The translations under genes were made by a program, and so were the position numbers. A stretch of 64,000 nucleotides of DNA. It comes from Capsulimonadaceae bacterium. Its GTDB lineage: Bacteria > Armatimonadota > Armatimonadia > Armatimonadales > Capsulimonadaceae. Below are positions 33,261 through 42,103 of the stretch, in pieces; positions within the stretch are counted from its first letter, which is position 1; every line of letters starts with the position of its first letter. Under the pieces are notes generated by a model. The model was not told the origin of the DNA, searched no databases, and was given only the letters and a program-made list of their open reading frames with translations. The stretch covers positions 124,001 through 188,000 of the forward strand of contig JARLGU010000053.1 in NCBI GenBank assembly GCA_031292625.1, in the 5' to 3' direction.

Positions 33261-35069
33261 ATGCCTAACGTTGCCCCAGCGGGCGCGCCGGTCAACCGGC
33301 TGCGAGGCTCGCTCCCTAAAATTGGCATTCGCCCGACAATCGACGGCCGTCTCGGAGGCGTCCGCGAATCGCTCGAAGCTCCGACCATGGCCCTGGCTCG
33401 CAAGGTCGCCGAACTGATCACCGCGAATGTCCGCCACGCTTCCGGTCACAAAGTTGAGGTCGTCATTGCCGACACGACGATCGGCGGCGTTTCGGAAGCC
33501 GCCCAATGCGCGGAGAAATTCGCCAAAGAAGGCGTAGGCGTTTCCCTGACCGTCACCAAGTGCTGGTGCTACGGTTCGGAGACGATCGATATGGATCCCT
33601 TCACGCCTAAGGCGATCTTCGGCTTTAACGGCACCGAGCGCCCTGGCGCCGTCTACCTGGCCGCAGCCCTAGCCGGCCACAACCAGAAGGGCCTCCCGGC
33701 GTTCGGCATTTACGGTCACGATGTTCAGGCGCTCGACGACGAAACGATCCCGGACGATGTCCAGGAGAAGATCCTGCGCTTCGCGCGCGCCGGTCTGGCC
33801 GCTGCAACATTGCGAAATGCGTCCTATCTGCAGATGGGCGGCACGTCAATGGGCATTGCCGGCTCGATCGTCAATCCGGACTTTTTCCAGGATTACCTGG
33901 GCATGCGCAACGAATCGATTGATTTGAGCGAGTTTGCACGGCGCATCGAGAAGAAGATCTACGACCCCGAGGAATTTGAGCGCGCGCTGAAATGGGTTCG
34001 GGAAAACTGCCCCGAAGGCAAGGACTGGAACGAGCCGTCGAAGCAACGCACTCGAACACAGAAGGATGGCGACTGGCAGACTAGCATCAAAATGACGCTC
34101 ATCGCCCGCGACCTGATGATCGGCAACCCGCGCTTGAAAGAGCTCGGATTCGGCGAAGAAGCGGAAGGCCACAACGCTCTCGTAGCCGGTTTCCAGGGTC
34201 AGAGGCAGTGGACGGACTACTCAAACAACGGCGACTTCCTCGAGGCCACGCTTAATACAAGCTGGGATTGGAACGGCATCCGCCAACCCTTCGTCGTCGC
34301 GACCGAGAACGACGCGCTGAACGGCGTTTCGATGCTCTTCGGGCACGTACTGACCGGAGGCGCACAGCTCTTTGCCGATGTCCGCACTTATTGGAGTCCT
34401 GCGGCAATCAAGGAGGCCACCGGATACACGCCGACAGGCGCAGCGGCAAACGGCTTCCTCCACCTGATTAACTCCGGCTCCGCCGCACTCGATTGGGCGG
34501 GTGAAGAGAGCGTCGACGGCAAGCCGGTCGTCAAGCCCTGGTGGGATATCACGACGAAAGAGGCCGAGGCGAGCCTTGCGGCCACCAAGTGGTGCGCATC
34601 GGATCTGGGCTACTTCCCTGGCGGCGGATGGTCGGCGGACTTCGCCTCTCGCGGAGGAATCCCCTGCACGATGCTCAGGCTAAACCTCGTCAAGGGGCTT
34701 GGTCCCGTTCTTCAGATTGCCGAAGGCTTTACCGTCGAGTTGCCGGAGAAAGTCCACAACATCCTCGATGAGCGAACGAATCCGACATGGCCGACAACCT
34801 GGTTCGTCCCCAACCTCACTGGCAAGGGTCCGTTCACCGATGTCTATTCGGTGATGGCGGCATGGGGCGCAAATCACGGCGCAATCGCGCCAGGGCACGT
34901 AGGCGCAGACCTGATCTCGCTCGCGTCCATTCTGCGCATCCCCGTCGATATGCACAACGTATCCGAAGGGGATATCTTCCGCCCGTCTGCTTGGTCTCGC
35001 TTTGGCGCGCTCGATCCGCAGGGCGCCGATTACCGCGCCTGCGCGGCTTACGGACCGCTTTACGGGTAA
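33261..35069 (+). CDS. fucI: L-fucose isomerase
   Basis: Converts L-fucose to L-fuculose (also D-arabinose to D-ribulose). 602 residues, close to the 591 of E. coli FucI. Manganese and catalytic residues are recognisable at the expected offsets: Glu in [12 protein letters not shown] (about 349), Asp in [15 protein letters not shown] (about 373), and His in [19 protein letters not shown] (about 538). The N-terminus [20 protein letters not shown] is also typical. ATG 33261 follows GAGAGGAAA; the frame is open to 32967 but that part is not protein-like. No fuculokinase, aldolase or permease is adjacent. A strong hairpin follows the stop. Confidence 0.97.
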   Translation: MPNVAPAGAPVNRLRGSLPKIGIRPTIDGRLGGVRESLEAPTMALARKVAELITANVRHASGHKVEVVIADTTIGGVSEAAQCAEKFAKEGVGVSLTVTKCWCYGSETIDMDPFTPKAIFGFNGTERPGAVYLAAALAGHNQKGLPAFGIYGHDVQALDDETIPDDVQEKILRFARAGLAAATLRNASYLQMGGTSMGIAGSIVNPDFFQDYLGMRNESIDLSEFARRIEKKIYDPEEFERALKWVRENCPEGKDWNEPSKQRTRTQKDGDWQTSIKMTLIARDLMIGNPRLKELGFGEEAEGHNALVAGFQGQRQWTDYSNNGDFLEATLNTSWDWNGIRQPFVVATENDALNGVSMLFGHVLTGGAQLFADVRTYWSPAAIKEATGYTPTGAAANGFLHLINSGSAALDWAGEESVDGKPVVKPWWDITTKEAEASLAATKWCASDLGYFPGGGWSADFASRGGIPCTMLRLNLVKGLGPVLQIAEGFTVELPEKVHNILDERTNPTWPTTWFVPNLTGKGPFTDVYSVMAAWGANHGAIAPGHVGADLISLASILRIPVDMHNVSEGDIFRPSAWSRFGALDPQGADYRACAAYGPLYG

Positions 35070-35073
35070 ACAC

Positions 35074-35111
35074 GGTTCCCGCGGCGAGCCAATGCGCTCG
35101 CCGCGGGAACC
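35074..35111 (+). terminator. strong hairpin after fucI
   Basis: A perfect 16-bp stem, GGTTCCCGCGGCGAGC with its complement, around CAATGC, beginning 4 bases after the fucI stop. It lacks a T-run (TCATGTT follows), so it may act as a terminator by stability or protect the 3' end. It also lies between convergent genes. Confidence 0.7.
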
Positions 35112-35167
35112 TCATGTTCGACGCCTCGTAAGCGATCACGGGCGAGCGAGCGCCGTTCGTCCATTGC

Positions 35168-36382
35168 CTAATCCTTCTCTCCTACCCTGCTCATCCCCGG
35201 CTTTTCCGCGACGCTCCGCATCCTTGGCCGTGCGCGATGCCGTTTTACGGCGCGTCGACGCGCCGCACGATGGCGGACGATGAGCATTATGGCAATGTCG
35301 TCGCGCTGGCCGCCACCCGTAAACGCGTCGATCCCCAGGTTGAGCCGTTCCGCCAATTCGCGCGCCTTGAGGCAGGGCACGCTTTCGCTAAGCAGGCGAG
35401 CTGTCCCGTCCTCGCCCAGAAAGTCGCCTCGCTCGTTGCGAGCTTCCGTTACTCCGTCCGTCATCATCATCAAACACTCCCCTGGATCAAGCCTATCGTT
35501 ATACGTCGCATAGGCCTCCACGGGAATAACGCCCAGCAGGAGCCCTTCGCCCCTCAACATTCGCGTTGCTCCACGCTGATCGACGATGAGCGGAGCTTCA
35601 TGTCCAGCTGTCGCGTAGGCAATTGCGCCCGACGCGGGTTCAATGACCCCGACAAATGCCGTCGCGGTGTGGTTCGTATGGATGTCCTGCAGCACCATCG
35701 AATTCGTTCGCGCCAGGATATCGCCTGGCGAAAAGCCAAGCAACGCATAAGCGCGGATTGCATAGCGAATCAGTGCAATCGATGTTGCGGCCTCTTTTCC
35801 CTTACCAGCGATATCCCCGATAGTCACGACATATTTTGCGCCGTCCTCGATCGGGAATATGTCGTAAAAATCGCCGCCGACATCCTCGTCCTTAACGGAT
35901 GGACGATAACGGCAGGCAATTGAAAACCCTGGCACAAGGGGGATTCTTTGTGGCAGCATCATTGCCTGAAAGGCTCGCACGACGGTCTCTTGTTGGCCAG
36001 AGCGTACGCGCATTTTTAGAAGCTGGTGGCAAAGAGTGACAATCACGGCGCCGCAACCGAGATACAATGCCGTCCGAATGAGGAGAATCGACGGCGCGGC
36101 GGGGTTGCCAAAGAAGCGGAGGGAACAAAGCGGGGCGATCACCTCGGCGAAGAACCCGCAGGCGACCAAAACGACAACGGCCGGACGGCTCCCCCACAGA
36201 AGACCGGCAATCGCCACCCCAAGAAGCGAGGCAAGCGCCCAGGGAAAGGTGACGCCAGCGACCCAGCGGCCGCCAACGTACACGACGCTGATAATGATCG
36301 CCGTCAGAACCGCGCTGTACGCGTACCCCGCAAGATTAGGGCGCAGTTCAGAGACAGTCTGTAGATTCTTTCGATCTGTCAC
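35168..36382 (-). CDS. membrane-bound PP2C-type (RsbU/SpoIIE-like) serine phosphatase
   Basis: 404 residues. Four hydrophobic helices in the first 120 residues (SAVLTAIIISVVYVG, ASLLGVAIAGLLWG, AVVVLVACGFFAEVI, TALYLGCGAVIVTLCH) form a membrane sensor, followed by a short linker and the SpoIIE domain. Metal-binding motifs are VGGDFYDIF, IGDIAGKGKEAA, MMMTDGVTEAR and QRDDIAIMLI. Such enzymes dephosphorylate anti-anti-sigma factors in partner-switching systems; no partner is in the window. GGAGGGGGC precedes the GTG start at 36382. The C-terminal 30 residues are very basic. Confidence 0.92.
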   Translation of the reverse strand: MTDRKNLQTVSELRPNLAGYAYSAVLTAIIISVVYVGGRWVAGVTFPWALASLLGVAIAGLLWGSRPAVVVLVACGFFAEVIAPLCSLRFFGNPAAPSILLIRTALYLGCGAVIVTLCHQLLKMRVRSGQQETVVRAFQAMMLPQRIPLVPGFSIACRYRPSVKDEDVGGDFYDIFPIEDGAKYVVTIGDIAGKGKEAATSIALIRYAIRAYALLGFSPGDILARTNSMVLQDIHTNHTATAFVGVIEPASGAIAYATAGHEAPLIVDQRGATRMLRGEGLLLGVIPVEAYATYNDRLDPGECLMMMTDGVTEARNERGDFLGEDGTARLLSESVPCLKARELAERLNLGIDAFTGGGQRDDIAIMLIVRHRAARRRAVKRHRARPRMRSVAEKPGMSRVGEKD

Positions 36383-36477
36383 GCGACGCCCCCTCCGATA
36401 GATCAGTGATTACCTAACGAATCGAAGAGCGCGACGGGTTCCCAGTTCCGGAATCCTCTGGAGCCCGCCGAAGCCGG

Positions 36478-37506
36478 TCAGGCTGCCGCAAGCATTTCGC
36501 GGACCGCCTCCCAACCAAGTTGAGCGTAAAATCGGTGCCCGCCATCGCCGACGAGAAGACGAAGATGGTCTGATGCACCTGCGGATCTGTAGACCCGTTG
36601 GACAGCCTCGTATGCGGCCCGAACGCCATCGATCGGAAAGATCGGGTCCTCCCGGCCGGCCACAATAATCAGCCGGCGCGGCGCAATCAATCCGGTAAGG
36701 TCCGAGGTATCGGCAATGCGAAGAATACCGGGAATGAAATTGTCCGTGCAGTGGTAGATGCGGCAGATGCTGTCGAGATAGGTGCAAAAGGAGCACGAGG
36801 GCATCGCCAGAAAAATGCGCGGTTCGACGCACGCGGCGTAGAACGTAGTTGTCCCGCCGCCCGAGTTGCCCATGCAGCCGATGCGGTCGGCCCGCACCTC
36901 GGGAAGCGTTTCCAGATAATCGACTGCGCGAGAGACATCCCAGGCCCGTTCGGACGAAATCGTATGCCCTAGCAGCAAAGCATGCATCGCGGCGTCCTCG
37001 CAACCGGCCGACGAGCGTTGCTGCTGCAACTGCTCGCGACGCTCTCCGAAGGATCGCTGCTCGAGAGCCAATGCCACGTAACCTTCGCGCACCGCCTGAA
37101 TTGCGAAGTCGCGATCGCCGTCCAGCAGGCTTTCGTCCCCTGGGTAAACTGCCTTGCCCAGCGAAATATGCATTCCGGTGCTATGCCCCTGCAAACAGAT
37201 AAAGGCGGGCGCCGGCTTCGTGACGTTCTTGGGGATCAGCAGTTGGCAGACCGCATCGGAACCCGGCTCGCTCTCGAATACGAGCTTGCGTCGAGTGTAC
37301 TCCGGTGTTTCCTCGGTTTCGAGGAACTCAACGTCGAGCGGTCCACGCGGTTTGTTTGGGTTCCAGCCGTAGGCGGCCTGAAAAGCGCTCGAAAGTCCCG
37401 AGCGCCACTCGCTCGAAAATTGACCGGGAAACGCGAACTGACGCGAAGTCTCGCGGTAGCGGGCTTCATGAAACTGTGATGGAGAGTAGTGTCGATTGCT
37501 AGACAT
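36478..37506 (-). CDS. alpha/beta-hydrolase, acetyl-xylan-esterase/Abhydrolase_7-like
   Basis: 342 residues, no signal peptide. The nucleophile elbow is IGCMGNSGGGTTTFYAA with the Ser in GNSGG, the acid is probably Asp in AGREDPIFPIDGVR and the histidine in GDGGHRFYAQLGW. LIPKNVTKPAPAFICLQGHS with an HG oxyanion region is in the usual place. Similar proteins deacetylate or hydrolyse esters of sugars. Start ATG 37504-37506 is chosen because TATAAT lies 6 bases upstream, implying a leaderless message; the frame is open to 37737 without protein character there. Lies 95 bp upstream of the RsbU-like gene on the same strand. Confidence 0.88.
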   Translation of the reverse strand: MSSNRHYSPSQFHEARYRETSRQFAFPGQFSSEWRSGLSSAFQAAYGWNPNKPRGPLDVEFLETEETPEYTRRKLVFESEPGSDAVCQLLIPKNVTKPAPAFICLQGHSTGMHISLGKAVYPGDESLLDGDRDFAIQAVREGYVALALEQRSFGERREQLQQQRSSAGCEDAAMHALLLGHTISSERAWDVSRAVDYLETLPEVRADRIGCMGNSGGGTTTFYAACVEPRIFLAMPSCSFCTYLDSICRIYHCTDNFIPGILRIADTSDLTGLIAPRRLIIVAGREDPIFPIDGVRAAYEAVQRVYRSAGASDHLRLLVGDGGHRFYAQLGWEAVREMLAAA

Positions 37507-37512
37507 GCAATT

Positions 37513-37518
37513 ATTATA
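37513..37518 (-). promoter_or_regulatory. -10 box of the hydrolase gene, 6 bases from the start codon
   Basis: A perfect TATAAT on the minus strand with 6 bases to the ATG. The -35 region is poor (GTGTTG at 17 bp). Confidence 0.6.
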
Positions 37519-38100
37519 CCTCGGGCATACCGTTGCAACACGAGCAAATCGACCGAGACGCGTCCCCACGAGCAAGGCGGAAAGGCTCTCGACCGGACGG
37601 CGTTGGGCCGGACGGAAAGTGCGGTCCGTCCGCGGCCGTCGAAAATCTATCGCGATACTCGCAATGGTGCGATTGCACATATTGCGGTCTCTTAGTATAT
37701 TCCATGTTGACAGGCGTCGGACGTAGCAAACAAGCATTTAACAGATGGATTAAGCAAGCGAACGTGTCTATCGCACTTGCAAATTCTGCTCTGTCGACCG
37801 GCAGCGAGCGTTCCGCCGCAAGGATTACGACCCAATCGTGCGGGAACGCCCAAGCGTCCGTTGGCCCGCCATTCGAGCTGACTTAATGAGATAGGATTTT
37901 CCGCTGCTCGTCGCAAACATCCTGTGGAGCGACAGCATAGTATCAACGATGATTATTCGCCCGCATCGGTCTGCGCCAACGCGCCCGGCGAGCATGAATG
38001 AGTGTTTTTTTGAGAGCGCGACTATGCGCTTCCGTAACCCGATTGGCCGGCAGGTGTCGACTACCGGGCAGCTTTCCGCAACAATCAGAGAACGCCGAAG
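37519..38100. other. gene-free region of about 580 bp
   Basis: Short frames exist on both strands, none with ribosome site, compositional or family support. I see no tRNA, repeat or terminator. It separates the hydrolase promoter from a small unknown gene. Confidence 0.5.
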
Positions 38101-38571
38101 ATGCAAATAGATTTGGAACGCCTCAGCCGCACGGAGATGGAGCTTCGCAATCGTGTTGAGCGCTCTCCTACAAATGCCGACGCAAGACGAGATCTAGCCT
38201 GGTGTCTGATCCTGCTTGCAATGTATCATGCAGGATTAGAACAGAGTGAGGCTGGCGCGGTCTCTCGCGGTGACGGATCGGATACGAGTGGAGCGGAATG
38301 TTGCGAGGACGAAATTCAGTCCATAAAGGGCAGGTCTGAAAGCCGTTCCGCAGACCAATTCCTATGCGAGCACCTCTGGCATGCGCAGGTGCTCGATATG
38401 TTGCCGGCGTCACGCCAGGTCATGCGGGAATTGCCGAGCGACATTGGACTTGCCCACGTTATTGGAGGGGCGGACATGGCGTCGAAGGTCAGTTCGAAAT
38501 ACGAAGCCGCCTTGCGCAGGCTGATTTCGGACCTTGAGGATCCTAACCATGACGCGCTCGGCGGCAAGTAA
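38101..38571 (+). CDS. hypothetical protein
   Basis: 156 residues, soluble, predicted mostly helical, rich in Glu, Arg and Ser. The first 40 residues (SRTEMELRNRVERSPTNADA, then RRDLAWCLILLAMYH) resemble a tetratricopeptide-type helical pair, but no full repeat is seen. No good ribosome site lies before the ATG. It converges on the sigma-factor gene with a 20-bp gap. Function unknown. Confidence 0.5.
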   Translation: MQIDLERLSRTEMELRNRVERSPTNADARRDLAWCLILLAMYHAGLEQSEAGAVSRGDGSDTSGAECCEDEIQSIKGRSESRSADQFLCEHLWHAQVLDMLPASRQVMRELPSDIGLAHVIGGADMASKVSSKYEAALRRLISDLEDPNHDALGGK

Positions 38572-38591
38572 GCTGCGAACAGATCAGCAAA

Positions 38592-39248
38592 CTAATCCAC
38601 GCTGACCTGCTGCGCGATGAACCAACGCCGCATGCCGTTGAGAGCATGCCGCAAAAGCGACCTGGCCGTGGAGACCTGAACATTCAGCCGGGTCGCAATC
38701 TCCTCGAACGAGCAGTCGTGATAGTAGCGCCACAGCACAACGTTCTGTTGCCGCTCCGAGAGCTGTCCGAGCGCTTTCGGCATGATGTCGCGAACCGAGT
38801 CGAGAGCCATTGAGTGATCCCATTCGCTGGTCGGATCCGTTCTGAGATCCCGATGAACCTCGTCGAGCCCTGCCTCAAACGGTAGTTCTCGCGAAGGCGA
38901 CCGTCGGTAAGCCCGAACGAACGTATACACGGAGGCGCTGAGCTGCCGCACAAGATACGGCCGCAACGGGACGCCGCGGTGAGGATCGTATGCGTCCAGC
39001 AGAGCGCAGAAGCGGCAATAGATTTCGCCAACAAGCTCTTCACGCAGATTGGGACAGGTCCCGTACTGGAGAATCAGCCTGCGCACGAGTGGGGCGAACT
39101 GCGAATACAGCCACTCGCGATCAATCGACGCCACATCGTCCGCCTGAGCCGCGCTCGCAGCACGGCTTGCCGTTGCGTCCGGCCCGTCGTGTGTTGCGTC
39201 AGGTATTGAGAAGCCAATGCGATCCTGCGATTCGTAAAGTGCCGTCAT
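38592..39248 (-). CDS. ECF-like sigma-70 family sigma factor
   Basis: 218 residues from ATG 39246-39248, which has GGAGAG 6 bases upstream. Region 2 is visible in LREELVGEIYCRFCALLDAY and RPYLVRQLSASVYTFVRAYR; region 4 in LGQLSERQQNVVLWRYYHDC followed by SFEEIATRLNVQVSTARSLL. It lacks regions 1.1 and 3, as in ECF sigma factors. No anti-sigma factor is adjacent on the same strand; the convergent 156-residue protein is not obviously one. It is transcribed away from the exopolysaccharide locus, which could be a target. Confidence 0.88.
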   Translation of the reverse strand: MTALYESQDRIGFSIPDATHDGPDATASRAASAAQADDVASIDREWLYSQFAPLVRRLILQYGTCPNLREELVGEIYCRFCALLDAYDPHRGVPLRPYLVRQLSASVYTFVRAYRRSPSRELPFEAGLDEVHRDLRTDPTSEWDHSMALDSVRDIMPKALGQLSERQQNVVLWRYYHDCSFEEIATRLNVQVSTARSLLRHALNGMRRWFIAQQVSVD

Positions 39249-39295
39249 GTTTCTCTCCATACAATTGTTGACCGGATGCATCCCAATAGATTGGA

Positions 39296-39323
39296 ATACT
39301 AAAAATAAATCTTTAGCAGTCAA
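39296..39323 (-). promoter_or_regulatory. promoter of the sigma factor gene
   Basis: On the minus strand TTGACT (39318-39323), a 16-bp A/T-rich spacer and TAGTAT (39296-39301), giving a leader of about 41 bases. Confidence 0.65.
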
Positions 39324-39928
39324 GCGGTTAAGCTTGGTTGCTTATTCAATCGATAAACCGGTCAATCTACAAGTCCGAGATCGATTTGAGATCTCGCGAA
39401 ATAGAAATAAGAGCAGCTGTTAAGCGCAAGAAACTCTTAATCTCGCCCGGACTGCATCGTATGGGGGCGCCATCGACATATACAATCATTCCAGAACAAC
39501 GGCAATCGCGACCATTATACTTCGTGCCGTTTCAAGCCCAAGTAATCTTAATATAAAATTAACACCGACGACTGAGTGTTTGGTTCCCTCGTTTTAACCG
39601 TCCATTGCCTGCATCGTCATCAAACCGAACACCGTGTACTTATAGAGCAAGACTCATGCCAACCATCCGCATTATGGCGGATTATGCTGGCGAATCGCAT
39701 TCGAGCCATCGGCACTCGCCGGTTGACCGGCCCAAGGCCGGCAGTCCGCCGAGCGGCTTTAAACTTGCACGACAGCGTAGCTTGCAGCACATAGCCATAG
39801 GAATACGGCGTAACGCGAACGATCCGTGCGCCGCCCGTGGACGGTCCGCAGTGTGCGATCACCGGACGGTCTTCGCCGATTCGAGGCGCGCCAGCGCGAA
39901 TTGAACGGCTGATACGAGGAGTCATTAT
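39324..39928. other. long region between sigma factor and exopolysaccharide locus
   Basis: About 600 bp without a convincing gene. TATAAA at about 39552 with TTTCAA 16 bp upstream is a weak plus-strand promoter candidate. The length suggests a long leader or several control sites for the locus that begins at 39929. Confidence 0.45.
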
Positions 39929-42103
39929 TTGGAACCGGAATTGGAAGAAGCGGGCGCCGGCCTATCGCTCACCGAGTACTGGAATATCCTGCGCCGTCGC
40001 AGGATGATCATTGTGCAAACCGCAATTCTCATTGGGCTGACTGGAACGATCGTCACATTTTTAACTCGTTCCGTTTACAGCGCGTCGGCTCGATTGTTGG
40101 TTGAACCGCCGGCGGTCGGCGTGAATAATATCGACCCATCAAACCCTCTCTCCAGTATATTGACGCTTACGCCCGTCCAGGATATTGCGACGCAGGTCGC
40201 AATTCTCCAGTCGAAGCCACTCCTGGACAAGGTTCAAAAGGATGCCGGCAAATCCAAGCTGATTGTCGCGCAGGAAGCATCGACCAACGTCATTCAGGTG
40301 AGCGCCGAGGCCAATACGCCTGAGACAGCGATCAAGGCCGCAAATTCCTTGCTCGAAAACTATCTCGACGACAACGTCGACAGTGGTCTCAATGAGATCC
40401 GCAGCGCGCTGAAGTTTGCCCAAGATCAAGAAAGCGCCGCCCATAAGAAACTCATGGTGTCCGAAGGCCAGATCCAGGCGTTCAAAGAAAAGAACCACTT
40501 ATCGGACGTGAGTTCAAACATCGACGCGCTCCAAAAGAGAGTCGGCGATCTGGCGGAACAAGCGGAGCTTAAGCAGGCGAGCCTGGTCTCGACCCGCGCT
40601 CAAATCGCCGCCGCCCGAAAGCTGCTCGCCAACGAACCGCCCGCGAGCGTTGTCTCGATCAACTCGACCAATCCGACTTTGCAGGTGCTTCAGGATCAAA
40701 TCGCGCAACTCCAAGCGGATCGCGCCGCAATGACGCAAAAAGGCGGGTTTACGACCACGGCGCCGCAGGTCGTCGCGGTCGACGCGCGGATCTCGGAGCT
40801 TAGAAAGCAGCTAGCGGCCCAGCCTCCGATGCGCGCCACTCTAACAGGCGCGGCGAATGTGGTGCACGATCAGTTGCACGGAAGCCTGGCAGGGCTGATC
40901 GCCCAAGAAGCTTCAACCGTATCGGAGCTGCGAGCGCTTCGTGCCGCGCTCGTGCAAGCCAAAGCGCAAAGCGTCTCAATCCCCGCGTGGCAAGTCACCT
41001 ATTCAAATCTCATACGCGACCACGATGCAGCGCAAACCGAAGACAAGATGTTCTCCGACAATGTCGATCATCTGTCGCTCCGCGCGCAGGCTTACCACGC
41101 GACCGCGCATATTCTCGAACGCGCGCAAGATGCCGAACTTGTCCGGCCCAAAAAGGCGCAGAGCATCATTTTCAGCTGCTTCATTGGATTATTCCTTGGC
41201 ATCTGCTTGGCGCTCTTGCAGGAAATGCTCGACGACCGGATCAACTCGATGGAGGAGACTGGGCGCGCCTTGAGACTGCCGACGCTTGGCGCAATTCCTA
41301 CTATCGCGGAAGGTTCCCCTCACCTTTTACTGGAGATGGCCGGCTCCGAGCCGGCCGCGGAGAGCTACCGTTCCGTCCGAACGAACATTCACTTCGCGTC
41401 GGTGGATACGGCGCTAGAGACGCTCTTAATCACATCCCCCAACCCAGGAGAAGGCAAGTCGACGACCGCAACGAATATCGCGCTCGCGATGGCGCTTGAT
41501 GGCAAGCGCGTCATCCTTGTCGATGCCGACCTGAGGCGTTCTACTCTGCACAAGGTCATGGGAATGCTCGCTGTGCCAGGGCTGACCGACGTACTGCTTG
41601 GCCACTCGTCCCTGGAGGAGTCGCTCCAAGAGTGTGAGCTCGCATCGAACCTTCATTTGCTGCCTGCCGGGTCAGTCCCGCCGAACCCATCGGAAATGCT
41701 GAACTCCCGCTCGTTCGCAAACCTGATGCAGCGTCTGACCGGCAAAGCGGACGTCGTTGTATTCGACAGTCCCCCCGTCCTGGTCGGTGCGGATGCCTCC
41801 ATTCTGGCGTCGCTCGTGGATGGCGTAGTATTGGTTGTGGAGGCGGGCGGAACCAAGAAGCAGGCCGCTAAACAGGCGGTTGCGATGCTCCGCCAGGCAC
41901 GCGCAAGATTGATTGGCATGGCGTTTAACAAGGCGTCAAGTTCGCCCGGCTATTACTACTACAATCACTACTCCTACTACTCGCCAGGGAGCTACGGTGC
42001 GATCAGCGACACAAATAGCCGGCGCTCGCGACGCACGCAACTGCCGGACACTGCGGATACTACTAAAATGCTGGTCGGACCGGCTGAGGGCGATGACGAA
42101 TGA
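39929..42103 (+). CDS. wzc: exopolysaccharide Wzz-type chain-length protein fused to BY-kinase (Wzc/GumC-like)
   Basis: 724 residues. A Wzz domain with first membrane helix (about 29-50), a long periplasmic coiled coil (about 100-390), and a second helix near residue 412-430 are followed by the cytoplasmic tyrosine kinase. Walker A is NPGEGKSTTATNIAL (about 505), Walker A' ILVDADLRRS (about 530) and Walker B VVVFDSPPVLVG (about 609). The tail bears a tyrosine cluster YYYYNHYSYYSPGSY, the autophosphorylation site type. It controls polymer length and export through cycles of phosphorylation. The TTG start has GAGGAG 8 bases upstream. The stop overlaps the next start (ATGA). Confidence 0.94.
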   Translation: MEPELEEAGAGLSLTEYWNILRRRRMIIVQTAILIGLTGTIVTFLTRSVYSASARLLVEPPAVGVNNIDPSNPLSSILTLTPVQDIATQVAILQSKPLLDKVQKDAGKSKLIVAQEASTNVIQVSAEANTPETAIKAANSLLENYLDDNVDSGLNEIRSALKFAQDQESAAHKKLMVSEGQIQAFKEKNHLSDVSSNIDALQKRVGDLAEQAELKQASLVSTRAQIAAARKLLANEPPASVVSINSTNPTLQVLQDQIAQLQADRAAMTQKGGFTTTAPQVVAVDARISELRKQLAAQPPMRATLTGAANVVHDQLHGSLAGLIAQEASTVSELRALRAALVQAKAQSVSIPAWQVTYSNLIRDHDAAQTEDKMFSDNVDHLSLRAQAYHATAHILERAQDAELVRPKKAQSIIFSCFIGLFLGICLALLQEMLDDRINSMEETGRALRLPTLGAIPTIAEGSPHLLLEMAGSEPAAESYRSVRTNIHFASVDTALETLLITSPNPGEGKSTTATNIALAMALDGKRVILVDADLRRSTLHKVMGMLAVPGLTDVLLGHSSLEESLQECELASNLHLLPAGSVPPNPSEMLNSRSFANLMQRLTGKADVVVFDSPPVLVGADASILASLVDGVVLVVEAGGTKKQAAKQAVAMLRQARARLIGMAFNKASSSPGYYYYNHYSYYSPGSYGAISDTNSRRSRRTQLPDTADTTKMLVGPAEGDDE

